From contig JAFSPZ010000066.1 of NCBI GenBank assembly GCA_017451225.1, positions 1 to 48,931 of the forward strand: 48,931 nt of DNA, written 5' to 3'. Both the position numbers and the translations under genes were made by a program. The first letter of the stretch is position 1; each line of letters starts with the position of its first letter. Positions 1-8,105 of the stretch are shown here, one piece after another. This DNA comes from Muribaculaceae bacterium. GTDB taxonomy: Bacteria; Bacteroidota; Bacteroidia; Bacteroidales; Muribaculaceae. The notes under the pieces are model-generated. The model had not been told where the DNA came from and did not search any database. It saw only the letters and a list, made by a program, of their open reading frames with translations.

Positions 1-137
1 GTAACGTCGCTAGAGGTAACGACACCATCGCCGTCAGCATCACCATTAACAGTTGCATTAGCAGACTGAGAAACTGCGAAAATTCCTACCATGGCAAGAA
101 CCACCGCAAACAACGATTTAAGTAACTTTTTGTTCAT
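1..137 (-). CDS. Secreted protein with dockerin-like repeat, 5' part only
   Basis: Only the first 45 codons lie in the window; the gene runs off the left edge. The start ATG is at 137-135. The N-terminus is a clear signal peptide: MNKKLLKS, a hydrophobic core (FAVVLAMVGIFAV), then a small-residue end near SQSANA. Straight after it comes GDADGDGVVTSSDVT, which matches the calcium-loop half of a type I dockerin repeat (D-x-D/N-G-D-G-x-V-x-x-x-D). It resembles the repeats at the C-terminus of the M6 protease at 33753-35984. Having the repeat right behind the signal peptide is unusual, so the rest may be a short dockerin-only protein or a larger one with an N-terminal dockerin. Function is unknown. 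Confidence 0.8.
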   Translation of the reverse strand, partial: MNKKLLKSLFAVVLAMVGIFAVSQSANATVNGDADGDGVVTSSDV

Positions 138-221
138 AAAAGAATTAATTAGTTTGGTTAATAAAAATCTTATGGTATGTCTCTTTGCCCCCAAAAAGCA
201 GGGGTGTTTTTTTTGCAGCGA

Positions 222-229
222 CAAAAATA
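222..229 (-). promoter_or_regulatory. Possible -7 box (TATTTTTG) for the dockerin-like gene
   Basis: Read on the minus strand the bases are TATTTTTG, matching the Bacteroidota -7 consensus TAnnTTTG. No good TTG lies at the expected 19-21 bp upstream, so the call is weak. It sits about 85 bp before the start codon at 137. Confidence 0.35.
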
Positions 230-325
230 GCATAAAAATAATTAATAATTAATTTATTACACTATCATTATCTAAATAAAAAATGCAATGGATTGCATAT
301 TCTAACAATTAGGCGGAACCACACT

Positions 326-353
326 AAAAAGCCTGCTACTCAAAGCAGTAGCA
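326..353 (-). terminator. Hairpin with U-run on the minus strand
   Basis: TGCTACT (334-340) pairs with AGTAGCA (347-353). Read on the minus strand the stem is followed by GGC and a run of five T (330-326). It would stop minus-strand transcripts coming from radA, whose stop codon is about 320 bp upstream, or from a small RNA in between. Confidence 0.55.
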
Positions 354-362
354 ACAAGAAGA

Positions 363-396
363 AATCTCCGAGGAGCTTGATAGCTCTTCGGAGATT
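363..396. other. Strong 14-bp hairpin
   Basis: Bases 363-376 pair with 383-396 (AATCTCCGAGGAGC against GCTCTTCGGAGATT) with one G-T pair and a 6-base loop. No T-run follows directly on either strand. With the hairpin at 326-353 it forms two consecutive stems on a minus-strand transcript, which may be a long radA 3' end or a separate small RNA. Confidence 0.6.
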
Positions 397-574
397 CTAA
401 TTTATCGTTCTGGGGTGCATTCACTGCATCTGAACTTATATTGTTTTATTACGAAAAAGTTAATACCAAACTAAAAAACGTTTGAAGCTTTATTTTATTG
501 TCGCTATTTTGACTCCATTTTATGCAATCGGTTTAATTGAAATTTCAACTTTAACCTTCGTTAACACTGCAGTT

Positions 575-590
575 TGGCACAACTTTTGCT
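575..590 (+). promoter_or_regulatory. Sigma-54-like promoter site with no obvious gene
   Basis: TGGCACA-ACTT-TTGCT matches the -24/-12 consensus TGGCAC-N5-TTGC, with GG and GC exactly 10 bases apart. Transcription would run right, from about 601, into the antisense strand of radA. No plus-strand gene follows. It may drive an antisense or small RNA, or be chance. Confidence 0.4.
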
Positions 591-671
591 AAATATTGTT
601 TTTATGCTGTATTTCAACGATTTGTTGCTAACGCCGAGAAAGTAAGTTTTTTTAGAAATCTCGAAAATATA

Positions 672-2060
672 TTACCCAAACAGATACTGGAACGCCTCTT
701 CTACCTTGGATGCCTCAACAAGCTTTATTTTGAAGTCTTTGGTTGAGATGCCCTTGAGGTTGTTGCGTGGGATTATCATGGTGTTGAAACCGAGTTTCTC
801 GGCCTCGGCGATGCGCTGCTCTATGCGGGTGATTTGGCGCAGCTCGCCGCTAAGTCCCACCTCGGCGCTGAAGCACACGCCTTGCTGGATTGCTATATCC
901 ACATTTGACGACAGGATTGCACAAATCACTGCCAAATCGAGTGCCGGGTCGTTGACTTTGAGTCCGCCGGCTATATTGAGGAACACATCCTTCTGAGCTA
1001 GCTTGAAGCCCACACGCTTCTCGAGAACGGCAAGCAGCATGTTCATGCGCCGCGGGTCAAAACCAGTGACCGAGCGCTGGGCGGTGCCGTAGGCTGCGGT
1101 GCTCACAAGCGCCTGCACCTCGATAAGGAAGGGGCGTGCGCCATCGATAGTCACGCCAATGGCAGTGCCCGAAAGGTCCTGATCCATTGCCGATAGAAGC
1201 ATCTCGCTGGGGTTGGTAACCTCACGCAGACCCGTCTCGCGCATTTCGTAGATGCCCATCTCGCTAGTTGAGCCAAAGCGGTTCTTGATAGAGCGCAAAA
1301 TGCGGTACATGTAGTGGCTGTCGCCCTCAAACTGCAGCACGGCATCGACTATGTGCTCCAGCACTTTGGGACCGGCGATGGTGCCTTCTTTGTTGATGTG
1401 ACCAATGAGGATTACCGGCACACCGCTGGTCTTGGCATAGCGCAGGAATGCTGCGGCACACTCGCGCACCTGACTCACGCTACCAGCAGCACTGTCAAGC
1501 TCGTCGCTAGCTATGGTCTGGATGGAGTCAATGATGATAAGGTCGGGAGCGCTCTCCTTTATGCTGGCAAAGATGCTAGAAAGCGACGTCTCGCACACGA
1601 TGTAGCACTCGCAATCCTGGTCACTGCCGGCGATGCGGTCGGCGCGCATGCGCAGTTGCTGAGGACTCTCCTCACCGCTCACATACAGCACTTTGCGACT
1701 GCGGATGCGCAGCACATTCTGCAGCACCAGCGTACTCTTGCCAATGCCTGGCTCACCACCAATGAGCACGATGCTCCCTGGAACCAAGCCTCCACCGAGC
1801 ACACGGTTAAGCTCGCCACTGGGCAGCTTGATGCGTGGCAGCTGCTCGGCCTTGATGTCGTTGATTTTCACCGGAACAGCGCTCTTGCGGTGACCATTGT
1901 CATCCCCGCCAAACAGCGCTCCCCTACTCGACTTGGGGACCACCGGCTCCTCGATATATGTGTTCCACTCGCCGCAAGCCGGGCACTTCCCAATCCACTT
2001 GGGCGACTCGGCTCCGCAATTCTTGCAGAAATATGTAGCCTTAGCAGTCTTCTTTGCCAT
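672..2060 (-). CDS. radA: DNA repair protein RadA
   Basis: A 462-residue protein of usual RadA length. It is a RecA-like ATPase that promotes branch migration during recombinational repair in the cytoplasm. The domains are in the expected order: an N-terminal zinc finger with Cys12, Cys15, Cys26 and Cys29; a RecA-type ATPase with Walker A GEPGIGKST at about 102-110; the RadA signature KNRFG near 260; and a C-terminal Lon-protease-like domain. The start MAKK is well placed, 20 bp from a good minus-strand promoter (2081-2112). The gene stands alone: fba upstream on the same strand has its own terminator, and about 320 bp downstream lies a U-run hairpin. Confidence 0.98.
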   Translation of the reverse strand: MAKKTAKATYFCKNCGAESPKWIGKCPACGEWNTYIEEPVVPKSSRGALFGGDDNGHRKSAVPVKINDIKAEQLPRIKLPSGELNRVLGGGLVPGSIVLIGGEPGIGKSTLVLQNVLRIRSRKVLYVSGEESPQQLRMRADRIAGSDQDCECYIVCETSLSSIFASIKESAPDLIIIDSIQTIASDELDSAAGSVSQVRECAAAFLRYAKTSGVPVILIGHINKEGTIAGPKVLEHIVDAVLQFEGDSHYMYRILRSIKNRFGSTSEMGIYEMRETGLREVTNPSEMLLSAMDQDLSGTAIGVTIDGARPFLIEVQALVSTAAYGTAQRSVTGFDPRRMNMLLAVLEKRVGFKLAQKDVFLNIAGGLKVNDPALDLAVICAILSSNVDIAIQQGVCFSAEVGLSGELRQITRIEQRIAEAEKLGFNTMIIPRNNLKGISTKDFKIKLVEASKVEEAFQYLFG

Positions 2061-2080
2061 AGCGTTTTATTTTTATGCCA

Positions 2081-2112
2081 CAAAGTTACAAAAAGCAACA
2101 CATAAAACCAAA
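2081..2112 (-). promoter_or_regulatory. Promoter of radA
   Basis: On the minus strand the -7 box is TAACTTTG (2088-2081) and a TTTTG -33 element lies about 20 bp upstream (2112-2109). Both match the Bacteroidota primary sigma consensus and give a very short leader. Confidence 0.7.
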
Positions 2113-2244
2113 AAACATCACCAATTGTGAACACAGCATGAGCTTCGTTTCCCAGGGTAGCATCCAGTCGCCACTATTGTTGTTGCGGTGGATAATTTAT
2201 TATCACTCTTTTTGCATAGCCTTTAAATCTCAACGAGGCAATAA

Positions 2245-2277
2245 AAAAGACTCACCGCGCTATGCGATGAGTCTTTT
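2245..2277 (-). terminator. Terminator of fba
   Basis: AAAAGACTCA (2245-2254) pairs with TGAGTCTTTT (2268-2277), with a small inner CGC/GCG stem. On the minus strand the stem is followed by more T's (2244-2240 region). It lies about 25 bp after the fba stop. Confidence 0.85.
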
Positions 2278-2301
2278 AAGTTATCTATTAAGGAATGTCC
2301 A

Positions 2302-3303
2302 TTACTCGGCCTTGCCGTCGCTGCCAAGAACCTCGATGATTTTGTGCTTGTAGAGCTTGGTCATCTCGTCGCGTGCAGGACCGCAATACTTGCGTGGGTC
2401 AAACTCACCAGGTTTCTCAGCGAATACCTTGCGCACTGCAGCGGTGAAGGCTAGGCGGCTGTCGCTATCGATGTTGATCTTGCAAACAGCACTCTTAGCG
2501 GCCTTGCGAAGCTGCTCCTCGGGGATACCCACTGCATCGGGCAGATTGCCACCGTAAGTGTTGATGATGTCAACATACTCTTGGGGAACCGACGATGAGC
2601 CGTGAAGCACGATGGGGAAGCCAGGAAGTTTCTCCATTACTGCGTCAAGCACGTCAAATGCCAATGGGGGAGGAACGAGCTTGCCAGTCTTGGGGTCGCG
2701 TGTGCACTGCTCGGGCTTGAACTTGTAAGCGCCGTGGCTGGTACCAATTGAGATGGCCAGCGAGTCGCAACCTGTGCGGGTAGCGAAGTCGATAACCTCC
2801 TCGGGCTTGGTGTAGTGCGATTCCTCGGCCTGTACGTCGTCTTCAACGCCGGCAAGCACGCCAAGCTCAGCCTCAACGGTTACATCAAACTGGTGAGCAT
2901 ACTCAACCACCTTCTTTGTCAACTCAATGTTCTCCTCATAGGGCAGCGAGCTGCCGTCAATCATCACGCTCGAGAAGCCAAAGTCTACACAACTCTTGCA
3001 AACCTCAAAAGTGTCGCCATGGTCGAGGTGCAAGCAAATCTGGGGATGCTCCCAGCCAAGCTCCTTGGCATACTCTACTGCTCCCTGAGCCATGTAGCGA
3101 AGAAGGGTCTGGTTCGCATAGTTGCGAGCACCTTTCGAAACTTGCAGGATAACGGGCGATTTAGTCTCGGCACTTGCCTTGATGATAGCCTGAAGCTGCT
3201 CCATGTTGTTGAAATTGAAGGCGGGGATTGCGTAGCCTCCGTCGATTGCCTTAGCAAACATCTCGCGGGTGTTGACCAGGCCTAATTCCTTGTAACTTAC
3301 CAT
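2302..3303 (-). CDS. fba: Class II fructose-bisphosphate aldolase
   Basis: A zinc-dependent aldolase that splits fructose 1,6-bisphosphate into dihydroxyacetone phosphate and glyceraldehyde 3-phosphate in glycolysis and gluconeogenesis. The 333-residue protein shows the family motifs: AIPAFNFNNMEQLQAI near the N-terminus, the metal-binding stretch HLDHGDTFEVC, the acidic YTKPEEVIDF segment, SIGTSHGAYK (metal/phosphate site) and LHGSSSVP. I chose the ATG at 3303 (MVSYKELGLV) because the in-frame extension up to 3348 is unlike the family and overlaps the promoter leader. The gene has its own promoter (3365-3395) and terminator (2245-2277), so it is monocistronic. Confidence 0.97.
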   Translation of the reverse strand: MVSYKELGLVNTREMFAKAIDGGYAIPAFNFNNMEQLQAIIKASAETKSPVILQVSKGARNYANQTLLRYMAQGAVEYAKELGWEHPQICLHLDHGDTFEVCKSCVDFGFSSVMIDGSSLPYEENIELTKKVVEYAHQFDVTVEAELGVLAGVEDDVQAEESHYTKPEEVIDFATRTGCDSLAISIGTSHGAYKFKPEQCTRDPKTGKLVPPPLAFDVLDAVMEKLPGFPIVLHGSSSVPQEYVDIINTYGGNLPDAVGIPEEQLRKAAKSAVCKINIDSDSRLAFTAAVRKVFAEKPGEFDPRKYCGPARDEMTKLYKHKIIEVLGSDGKAE

Positions 3304-3364
3304 AATGAATGTAATGTTAAAAACTAAAAAAGAATTTACTATTCTCAATGCAATAATGTGAGTG

Positions 3365-3395
3365 CAAAGTTAAAAAATAATTTTGGGTTAAACAA
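3365..3395 (-). promoter_or_regulatory. Promoter of fba
   Basis: On the minus strand TAACTTTG (3372-3365) is the -7 box and TTTG (3396-3393) lies 20 bp upstream. Both match the Bacteroidota consensus. The leader is about 55 bases. Confidence 0.75.
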
Positions 3396-3495
3396 AAATA
3401 GCGTGAGAATAGTCTAAAAAAAAGTAGAAAAAACAGTTGGTGAAACAGCTATACCTCTGCTATGCAATAAAGTGCACGTTTTTGGGGGTTCTTTT

Positions 3496-3526
3496 TTTGC
3501 TATTCATGTTTTTTTCTATAAATTTG
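3496..3526 (+). promoter_or_regulatory. Promoter of the PP2C operon
   Basis: TTTG (3496-3499), a 19-bp spacer and TAAATTTG (3519-3526) match the Bacteroidota -33/-7 consensus. The expected start near 3533 gives a leader of about 130 bases. Confidence 0.75.
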
Positions 3527-3666
3527 CAGTGATATAATCCCACACAGATTATCAATCCTCATCAAGGGTTGCAGCTACATGACAAGGGATAATTATTCCT
3601 CGCAATGCAATTAAACAGGCACTTGCACGTTAATTATAATATATAATTATTTTTAATGTCTGAAAC

Positions 3667-5307
3667 ATGAAGATTAGTCTATATACACCCATCGCTATAA
3701 GCGAGATTGGACGCAGAGGGCGTCAAGAAGACACATTGTGCCCCACATTAGGTGAGTTGAATGCAAGCGGCAGAGTATTTGTCGTTTGTGACGGACTCGG
3801 TGGTCACGACCATGGCGACGTGGCAAGCGCAACTGTGGCAAATGCCCTTTACGAGAAAATGAACGAGGCGCTCGGCGATGGCATCATTAGAGGACGAGAT
3901 ATTACCGAGGCTGTGAAATTTGCCCACGCCAGGCTCAATAAGACCGCTCAAAGGTTTGGCACCACTTCCAAGCCCATGGGAACCACTATGGCGATGATTG
4001 TCTTTGGCGACAACGGAGTGGTTGCTGCACACATTGGCGACAGCCGCATCTACCACATCAGCAAGGCCGAGGACAAAGTGCTTTATCGCTCTCGTGACCA
4101 CTCGCTCGTCAACGATCTTTTCCAGGCTGGCAAGCTCACCCGCAGCGAAGCCGAAGCATCGCCCAAGAAGAGCATGCTCACTCGTGCAATGCTTCCCGCA
4201 CCATTCCAGGAGCAGAGTGCCGACGTGGCTTTCATCACCAATGTTGAGCCTGGCGACTATTTCTTCTTGTGCTCCGACGGTGTGAGCGGCGAAATCGATG
4301 ATGAAAAACTCTTGAATGTCCTGTGCGACGACTCCAAGAGTAACGACGATAAGATGGCACAAATCCAGATGCTCGCTCAAGGTGGCGCCGACAACCGCAC
4401 TGCCCTGCTGCTGCAAGTAGAGAGCGTGCATCATGAGCTCGACGAGAAACTGCTCAACGACAATGAGAAGTTCATGTGCGACAAGATGGTGTTTGAGGCA
4501 GCACTTCCCATGGCGGCAGCTGCAGCAGCAAGCGCAGCAACACCTGCCGAGCCTCAACCCCTAGCCGAGGGCGGCATTGAACTGCCACCCATACCCCAAG
4601 AGGAGGCCACTAACGTTGATGAATCCATCGAAGTGGAAGTCCTCGATGACGATGTCCCCCCCATCATCGACGAAGCATCCGTTGAAGAAAGTAACAACAG
4701 CAACGCAACACCTAAGTTGTGGGACAACAAAGATAAACGCAAGAAGCTCTTGTGGCTCGCACTGGCAGCTTTGCTGCTGGCGATAGGAATCATCTTTTTA
4801 TTCATATCGAAAAAACCAACCCCGGCACCTGCCAAGAAAGCTGTTGTTAATGACACCCTCTCCGATCCCGATGTCACAATCGACACTATCCTGCCCGAGG
4901 TGCCCACCGACACCGCCTTCGAAACTGGCAGCGCTGTGGCTGTGCCACCTGCACCAGGTCCTCCTGCAGCAAACTATCCATCGAGTCCTGTCAACGTGCC
5001 AAGCTCCGACTCATGGAGCAGTGGCAGTTATAACAGCTACTATGAAGCCGAAGATAATGACGACGACAATAATTACAACAGCAACTTCAGGCAAGGAGAG
5101 GACGATGACAACTACCAGTCGGCTGAGCAACGCCCCGAAGTGGCACGACCTGCACAGCAGCAACAGCCAACAACAAGAAGGAGAGGTCTTGCAGGAGTTG
5201 CTATAGAGGAAATGCATGGGAAGAAACAACAACCAGCCATTGGTCGCGCTAACAATGGGAATGTACCAGCCCCCACTCGCAACTCTGGAACATTCCACAC
5301 TCCATAA
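3667..5307 (+). CDS. Membrane-anchored PP2C-type Ser/Thr protein phosphatase
   Basis: The N-terminal 255 residues are a metal-dependent PP2C phosphatase that should remove phosphate from Ser/Thr proteins in the cytoplasm. The metal-ligand motifs are present: RRGRQEDT (Asp22), VCDGLGGH (Asp42), GTTMAMI, HIGDSRIYH, RDHSLV, LCSDGVSGE (near 203) and DNRTALLL (near 242). After an acidic Pro/Glu linker comes one membrane helix (about 358-382: LLWLALAALLLAIGIIFLFI). A 165-residue low-complexity tail rich in Pro, Ser, Asn, Tyr and Gln follows and would sit in the periplasm. No Ser/Thr kinase is in the window, so its partner is unknown. It shares architecture with the next gene, 47 bp downstream, and they are probably co-transcribed. 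Confidence 0.92.
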   Translation: MKISLYTPIAISEIGRRGRQEDTLCPTLGELNASGRVFVVCDGLGGHDHGDVASATVANALYEKMNEALGDGIIRGRDITEAVKFAHARLNKTAQRFGTTSKPMGTTMAMIVFGDNGVVAAHIGDSRIYHISKAEDKVLYRSRDHSLVNDLFQAGKLTRSEAEASPKKSMLTRAMLPAPFQEQSADVAFITNVEPGDYFFLCSDGVSGEIDDEKLLNVLCDDSKSNDDKMAQIQMLAQGGADNRTALLLQVESVHHELDEKLLNDNEKFMCDKMVFEAALPMAAAAAASAATPAEPQPLAEGGIELPPIPQEEATNVDESIEVEVLDDDVPPIIDEASVEESNNSNATPKLWDNKDKRKKLLWLALAALLLAIGIIFLFISKKPTPAPAKKAVVNDTLSDPDVTIDTILPEVPTDTAFETGSAVAVPPAPGPPAANYPSSPVNVPSSDSWSSGSYNSYYEAEDNDDDNNYNSNFRQGEDDDNYQSAEQRPEVARPAQQQQPTTRRRGLAGVAIEEMHGKKQQPAIGRANNGNVPAPTRNSGTFHTP

Positions 5308-5354
5308 AGTATAGTTAGATTTAACTCCACTATATTTCTAAAAACACATTTCTT

Positions 5355-5999
5355 ATGGAAAAAAACAAAAATGAAATAAAAAAGGCCAAGAAAGGAAGTA
5401 AGAAAAATTGGACGATGATATTGCTGGCATTGCTGCTCGCGGCACTGCTGGTAGAGATGGTTTGCTACATGGCAGTCGACTCTCCGAGCAAGAAGAAGAT
5501 TGCCAAGCAAGCGACCGAACAGCCGGCCGAGGTCAGCAACGATTTTTTTGCTCAAGATGAGCAGACACCTGCTGAGCAAGAAGTTACCACCGATGAAACA
5601 TCGGCCAGCAAAGAAGCCGACAGCGACAACAATCACGCTTCGCGCTCCAAAGACCACAACGCTGTGGCTCCTGCCACTCAAAAGCAGCCTTCAAGCACTG
5701 CGCCAAGCACCAAAACTCCTGCACCTGCGCCCGATAACAACTATGCGCAAACCACTCCACGCAGCAACGATTCACAGCGCGAGAGTTGGTATAACGAAGA
5801 ATCGCAAGGGACAACTGTAACTCCACTTGACGACGACAGCAGGAACTACAACCGCAACATATATAGGCCCGTGCAAGTGCAGGGTCAATACCACCGAGGC
5901 TATACTCCTAGTGAGCAGCAAGGCGGCTACTACGACTATCCAAGCCGTGGTCATGGACAAGGCTATTACAATCAATATGGTCGACGATTCGGAAGGTAA
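5355..5999 (+). CDS. Membrane-anchored low-complexity protein, function unknown
   Basis: A 214-residue protein with a very basic N-terminus (about 19 residues, Lys-rich), one membrane helix (about 20-42: MILLALLLAALLVEMVCYMA) and a long tail. The tail is first acidic and rich in Glu, Ala and Thr, then Pro/Ser/Thr-rich, and ends in a Tyr/Gly/Arg/Gln-rich stretch (GGYYDY, GHGQGYYNQYGRRFGR). The charge pattern places the tail outside the cytoplasm. It follows the PP2C gene by 47 bp and repeats its helix-plus-tail design without the phosphatase domain. The two may interact or form a signalling pair, but that is inference. I do not recognise a family. Confidence 0.75.
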   Translation: MEKNKNEIKKAKKGSKKNWTMILLALLLAALLVEMVCYMAVDSPSKKKIAKQATEQPAEVSNDFFAQDEQTPAEQEVTTDETSASKEADSDNNHASRSKDHNAVAPATQKQPSSTAPSTKTPAPAPDNNYAQTTPRSNDSQRESWYNEESQGTTVTPLDDDSRNYNRNIYRPVQVQGQYHRGYTPSEQQGGYYDYPSRGHGQGYYNQYGRRFGR

Positions 6000-6022
6000 C
6001 ATCTTTTTTGTAAAATAATGTC

Positions 6023-6079
6023 CAGTCACTGCCTTGCCACTTGCTTGCACTTCACACAACAATAGCATGGTAGTGACTG
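6023..6079. repeat. Imperfect inverted repeat in the gap before the RNA methyltransferase
   Basis: CAGTCACT (6023-6030) is repeated inverted as AGTGACTG (6072-6079); the match extends inward to about 15 bp with two mismatches. There is no T-run on the plus strand. It may be an mRNA structure between the upstream pair and the methyltransferase gene. Confidence 0.4.
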
Positions 6080-6107
6080 AATTATAAATGTATCTTAGCA
6101 AACAACT

Positions 6108-6878
6108 ATGCAAGACATCAACAACGGAATTATCAAGCTGGTTTCCTCGCTGGCTGTAAAAAAATATCGCGACAAGGAACGACTCTTTGTCGCCGAGGGA
6201 TGGAAATGCGTGCGCGACACTTGGAACGCCTTCAACTGCCGCTATCTTATCGCCACCAAGGCGTGGTATGAGCAACAAGGCACTGCCGAGCACTATCCCA
6301 AACTAGTGATGGCACACAAGAGCCAGATGGCGCGCATGTCGCAGTTCACCACGCCCAGCGACGTGATGGCGGTGTATGAAATCCCACAAGTTGATTATAG
6401 CGACGACGAGGTGCGCAACGGGCTCAACATCGTGCTCGACAACATCCAGGACCCGGGCAACCTGGGCACTATAATGCGCCTTGCCGACTGGTATGGCATC
6501 AGTAATATATTCGCCAGCAAATCGACTGTAGACGTCTACAATCACAAAGTGGTGCAAGCAACCATGGGAGCCATAAGCCGCGTGAAGGTTCACTACACCG
6601 ACCTCGACTTTTTCCTTGACGATTTCAACGACATGCCCATTCTGGGCACTTTCCTCGATGGCGACAACATTTACAGTGCAAACCTGCCTAAGGATGGAGC
6701 TTTCGTCATCTTCGGCAACGAAGGACAGGGCATCAGCCCCAAAATTGCCGATCACGTCACGCAACGCCTGCACATCCCCGCCATGCCACGCAAGGGCGCC
6801 CGCAGCGAGAGCCTCAACGTGGGCATAGCTGCCGCAATCACCATCAGCGAGCTGCGCCGCAACATTCTCACCAAGTAA
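6108..6878 (+). CDS. SpoU/TrmH-family RNA 2'-O-methyltransferase
   Basis: A 256-residue SPOUT-fold enzyme that transfers a methyl group from S-adenosylmethionine to a ribose 2'-OH of rRNA or tRNA. The N-terminal third (KYRDKERLFVAEGWKCVRD) is the substrate-binding domain seen in RlmB-like enzymes. The catalytic domain shows motif 1 (NIQDPGNLGTIMRLADWYG), motif 2 (VIFGNEGQGISP) and motif 3 (IPAMPRKGARSESLNVGIA), which forms the trefoil knot. The exact target RNA cannot be read from sequence. The next gene starts 10 bp downstream, so the two are likely co-transcribed. Confidence 0.93.
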   Translation: MQDINNGIIKLVSSLAVKKYRDKERLFVAEGWKCVRDTWNAFNCRYLIATKAWYEQQGTAEHYPKLVMAHKSQMARMSQFTTPSDVMAVYEIPQVDYSDDEVRNGLNIVLDNIQDPGNLGTIMRLADWYGISNIFASKSTVDVYNHKVVQATMGAISRVKVHYTDLDFFLDDFNDMPILGTFLDGDNIYSANLPKDGAFVIFGNEGQGISPKIADHVTQRLHIPAMPRKGARSESLNVGIAAAITISELRRNILTK

Positions 6879-6888
6879 TTTAGGCCCT

Positions 6889-7350
6889 ATGCAACTCCTC
6901 AATGTTTCTTTTGGAATATTCGCTTTTATGCCACAAGGATGGTTGTTCATGTTGCTCATCATCTTGCTTGAATCATGCGTTATGAGCCAAGTACTGCTGA
7001 AACAGTGGCTCAATAATGGTATTTTCACTTCGGCCTTAGCGTCAAACCTTGCGAGCGGTATTGTGGGATTTGTTATTTCGATGATTCTTACTGGTGGTTG
7101 GTGGCTTGTGATATGGTTCCCTTGGGTTTCATCTAATGAGGTAAACGTGCATAATCCAAAAGCAATATTGGGCTTGGTAATCTATTATTTTGTAGCGTTG
7201 GTACTCTCGGTGTTTATTGAATGGGGGCTCAATCATCTTATCCTCAAAAAAAAGTTCACCGCCCGCAATATTCTTAGAGCCACACTACTAGCTAATGCAG
7301 CCAGCTATCTACTTGGCGCGGTTCTTATAACAATCCTATGCTTAATTTAA
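6889..7350 (+). CDS. Small integral membrane protein, function unknown
   Basis: A 153-residue hydrophobic protein with about four membrane helices (roughly 18-38, 48-75, 92-112 and 130-152) and short polar loops. One loop holds the Trp-rich stretch GGWWLVIWFPW. The start at 6889 is 10 bp after the methyltransferase stop; an internal Met at residue 14 is a possible alternative start. The M50 protease gene follows 13 bp later, so the three genes look like one operon. I see no catalytic motif and do not recognise the family. Confidence 0.75.
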   Translation: MQLLNVSFGIFAFMPQGWLFMLLIILLESCVMSQVLLKQWLNNGIFTSALASNLASGIVGFVISMILTGGWWLVIWFPWVSSNEVNVHNPKAILGLVIYYFVALVLSVFIEWGLNHLILKKKFTARNILRATLLANAASYLLGAVLITILCLI

Positions 7351-7363
7351 AAACTTAACCCTC

Positions 7364-8080
7364 ATGCCACAGGACAACAACAGCACTATCACGTTCAACG
7401 CACTAGGAGTAGTTATCTTTCTTGCGATAATAGTTTATTGCGTCTTAAACCCCATCTATCTGTCATTCCTGCTGTGCTTGTCGATAAATGTGTTGCTGCA
7501 TGAGCTGGGGCATTACACTGCAGGGCGTTTTTTCAAGTGCAAGATAAACGAGGTGTCGCTGTTTTTCATTTCGGCAGTCACCTACGAGAGCCATGAGTCA
7601 AAACTCATCTACAGCATCGACAACCACTCTTGGCGCGACACCAAGTGGACGCTGGGTGCGCTCCCGTTTGGCGGTTACACAACCTTCATGACATCCAGCG
7701 CGCCACATTCAGGCGACTGGAAGAGCAGCCCCTTTGTCAACCACAAGCCTGCCTTTGCAAGACTCATAATTCATGGAGCCGGCATACTTGTCAATTTTTT
7801 AACCTTCCTCTTGCTGTACGCACTATTTTCTTCTTTAGCTATCCCATTCATCGATGAGCTAATGAGCATTGCTTTGGTCCTCTCCATCATCAATCTACTG
7901 CCATTCTACCCTCTCGACGGCTCGTCGATACTCATCACCATCTATGAGATTGTCACTGGCCACAAACCCTCCGAAGCCTTCATGAACGTCTTCAAGATTG
8001 CCGGTCTGGCACTTATGATATATCTGTTCTACATCAACCCCTCAATCCTCAACCGCCTCTTGGCAATGATTATGCCATAA
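7364..8080 (+). CDS. M50-family membrane metalloprotease (site-2 protease type)
   Basis: A 238-residue intramembrane zinc protease candidate. The zinc-binding HELGH is at residues 46-50, inside a helix that follows another membrane helix at about 13-40. The second zinc ligand lies in NLLPFYPLDGSS, with the family LDG at about 184-186. Four or so membrane helices are visible. Site-2 proteases cut transmembrane segments of anti-sigma factors or signal proteins; the substrate here is unknown. There is no PDZ domain, so it is a short type unlike RseP. It closes the likely operon with the methyltransferase and small membrane protein. Confidence 0.88.
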   Translation: MPQDNNSTITFNALGVVIFLAIIVYCVLNPIYLSFLLCLSINVLLHELGHYTAGRFFKCKINEVSLFFISAVTYESHESKLIYSIDNHSWRDTKWTLGALPFGGYTTFMTSSAPHSGDWKSSPFVNHKPAFARLIIHGAGILVNFLTFLLLYALFSSLAIPFIDELMSIALVLSIINLLPFYPLDGSSILITIYEIVTGHKPSEAFMNVFKIAGLALMIYLFYINPSILNRLLAMIMP

Positions 8081-8105
8081 AAACAAAACTTGTTACATCA
8101 GGCAA

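Larger units (their letters stand above)
138..671. other. 534-bp stretch without a recognised gene
   Basis: Between the start of the dockerin-like gene and the radA stop I find no convincing coding region. It holds a possible -7 box for the left gene (222-229, minus), a minus-strand hairpin with a U-run (326-353), a second strong hairpin (363-396), and a sigma-54-like site on the plus strand (575-590). A 13-codon reading frame (604-645, plus) starts next to the expected start point of that site, but nothing else supports it as a gene. The base composition is AT-rich. Confidence 0.6.
3304..3666. other. Divergent intergenic region between fba and the PP2C gene
   Basis: This 363-bp stretch carries two outward-facing promoters (3365-3395 minus, 3496-3526 plus) and a leader of about 130 bases before the PP2C gene. 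In that leader is a near-palindrome AGGGATAATTATTCCT (3585-3600), which could be a protein-binding site. No coding region is supported. Confidence 0.6.

Noticed and set aside
3579-3614. Eleven-codon frame in the PP2C leader as an upstream regulatory peptide
   Set aside because: No ribosome-binding feature, no coding bias and no attenuator stems around it.
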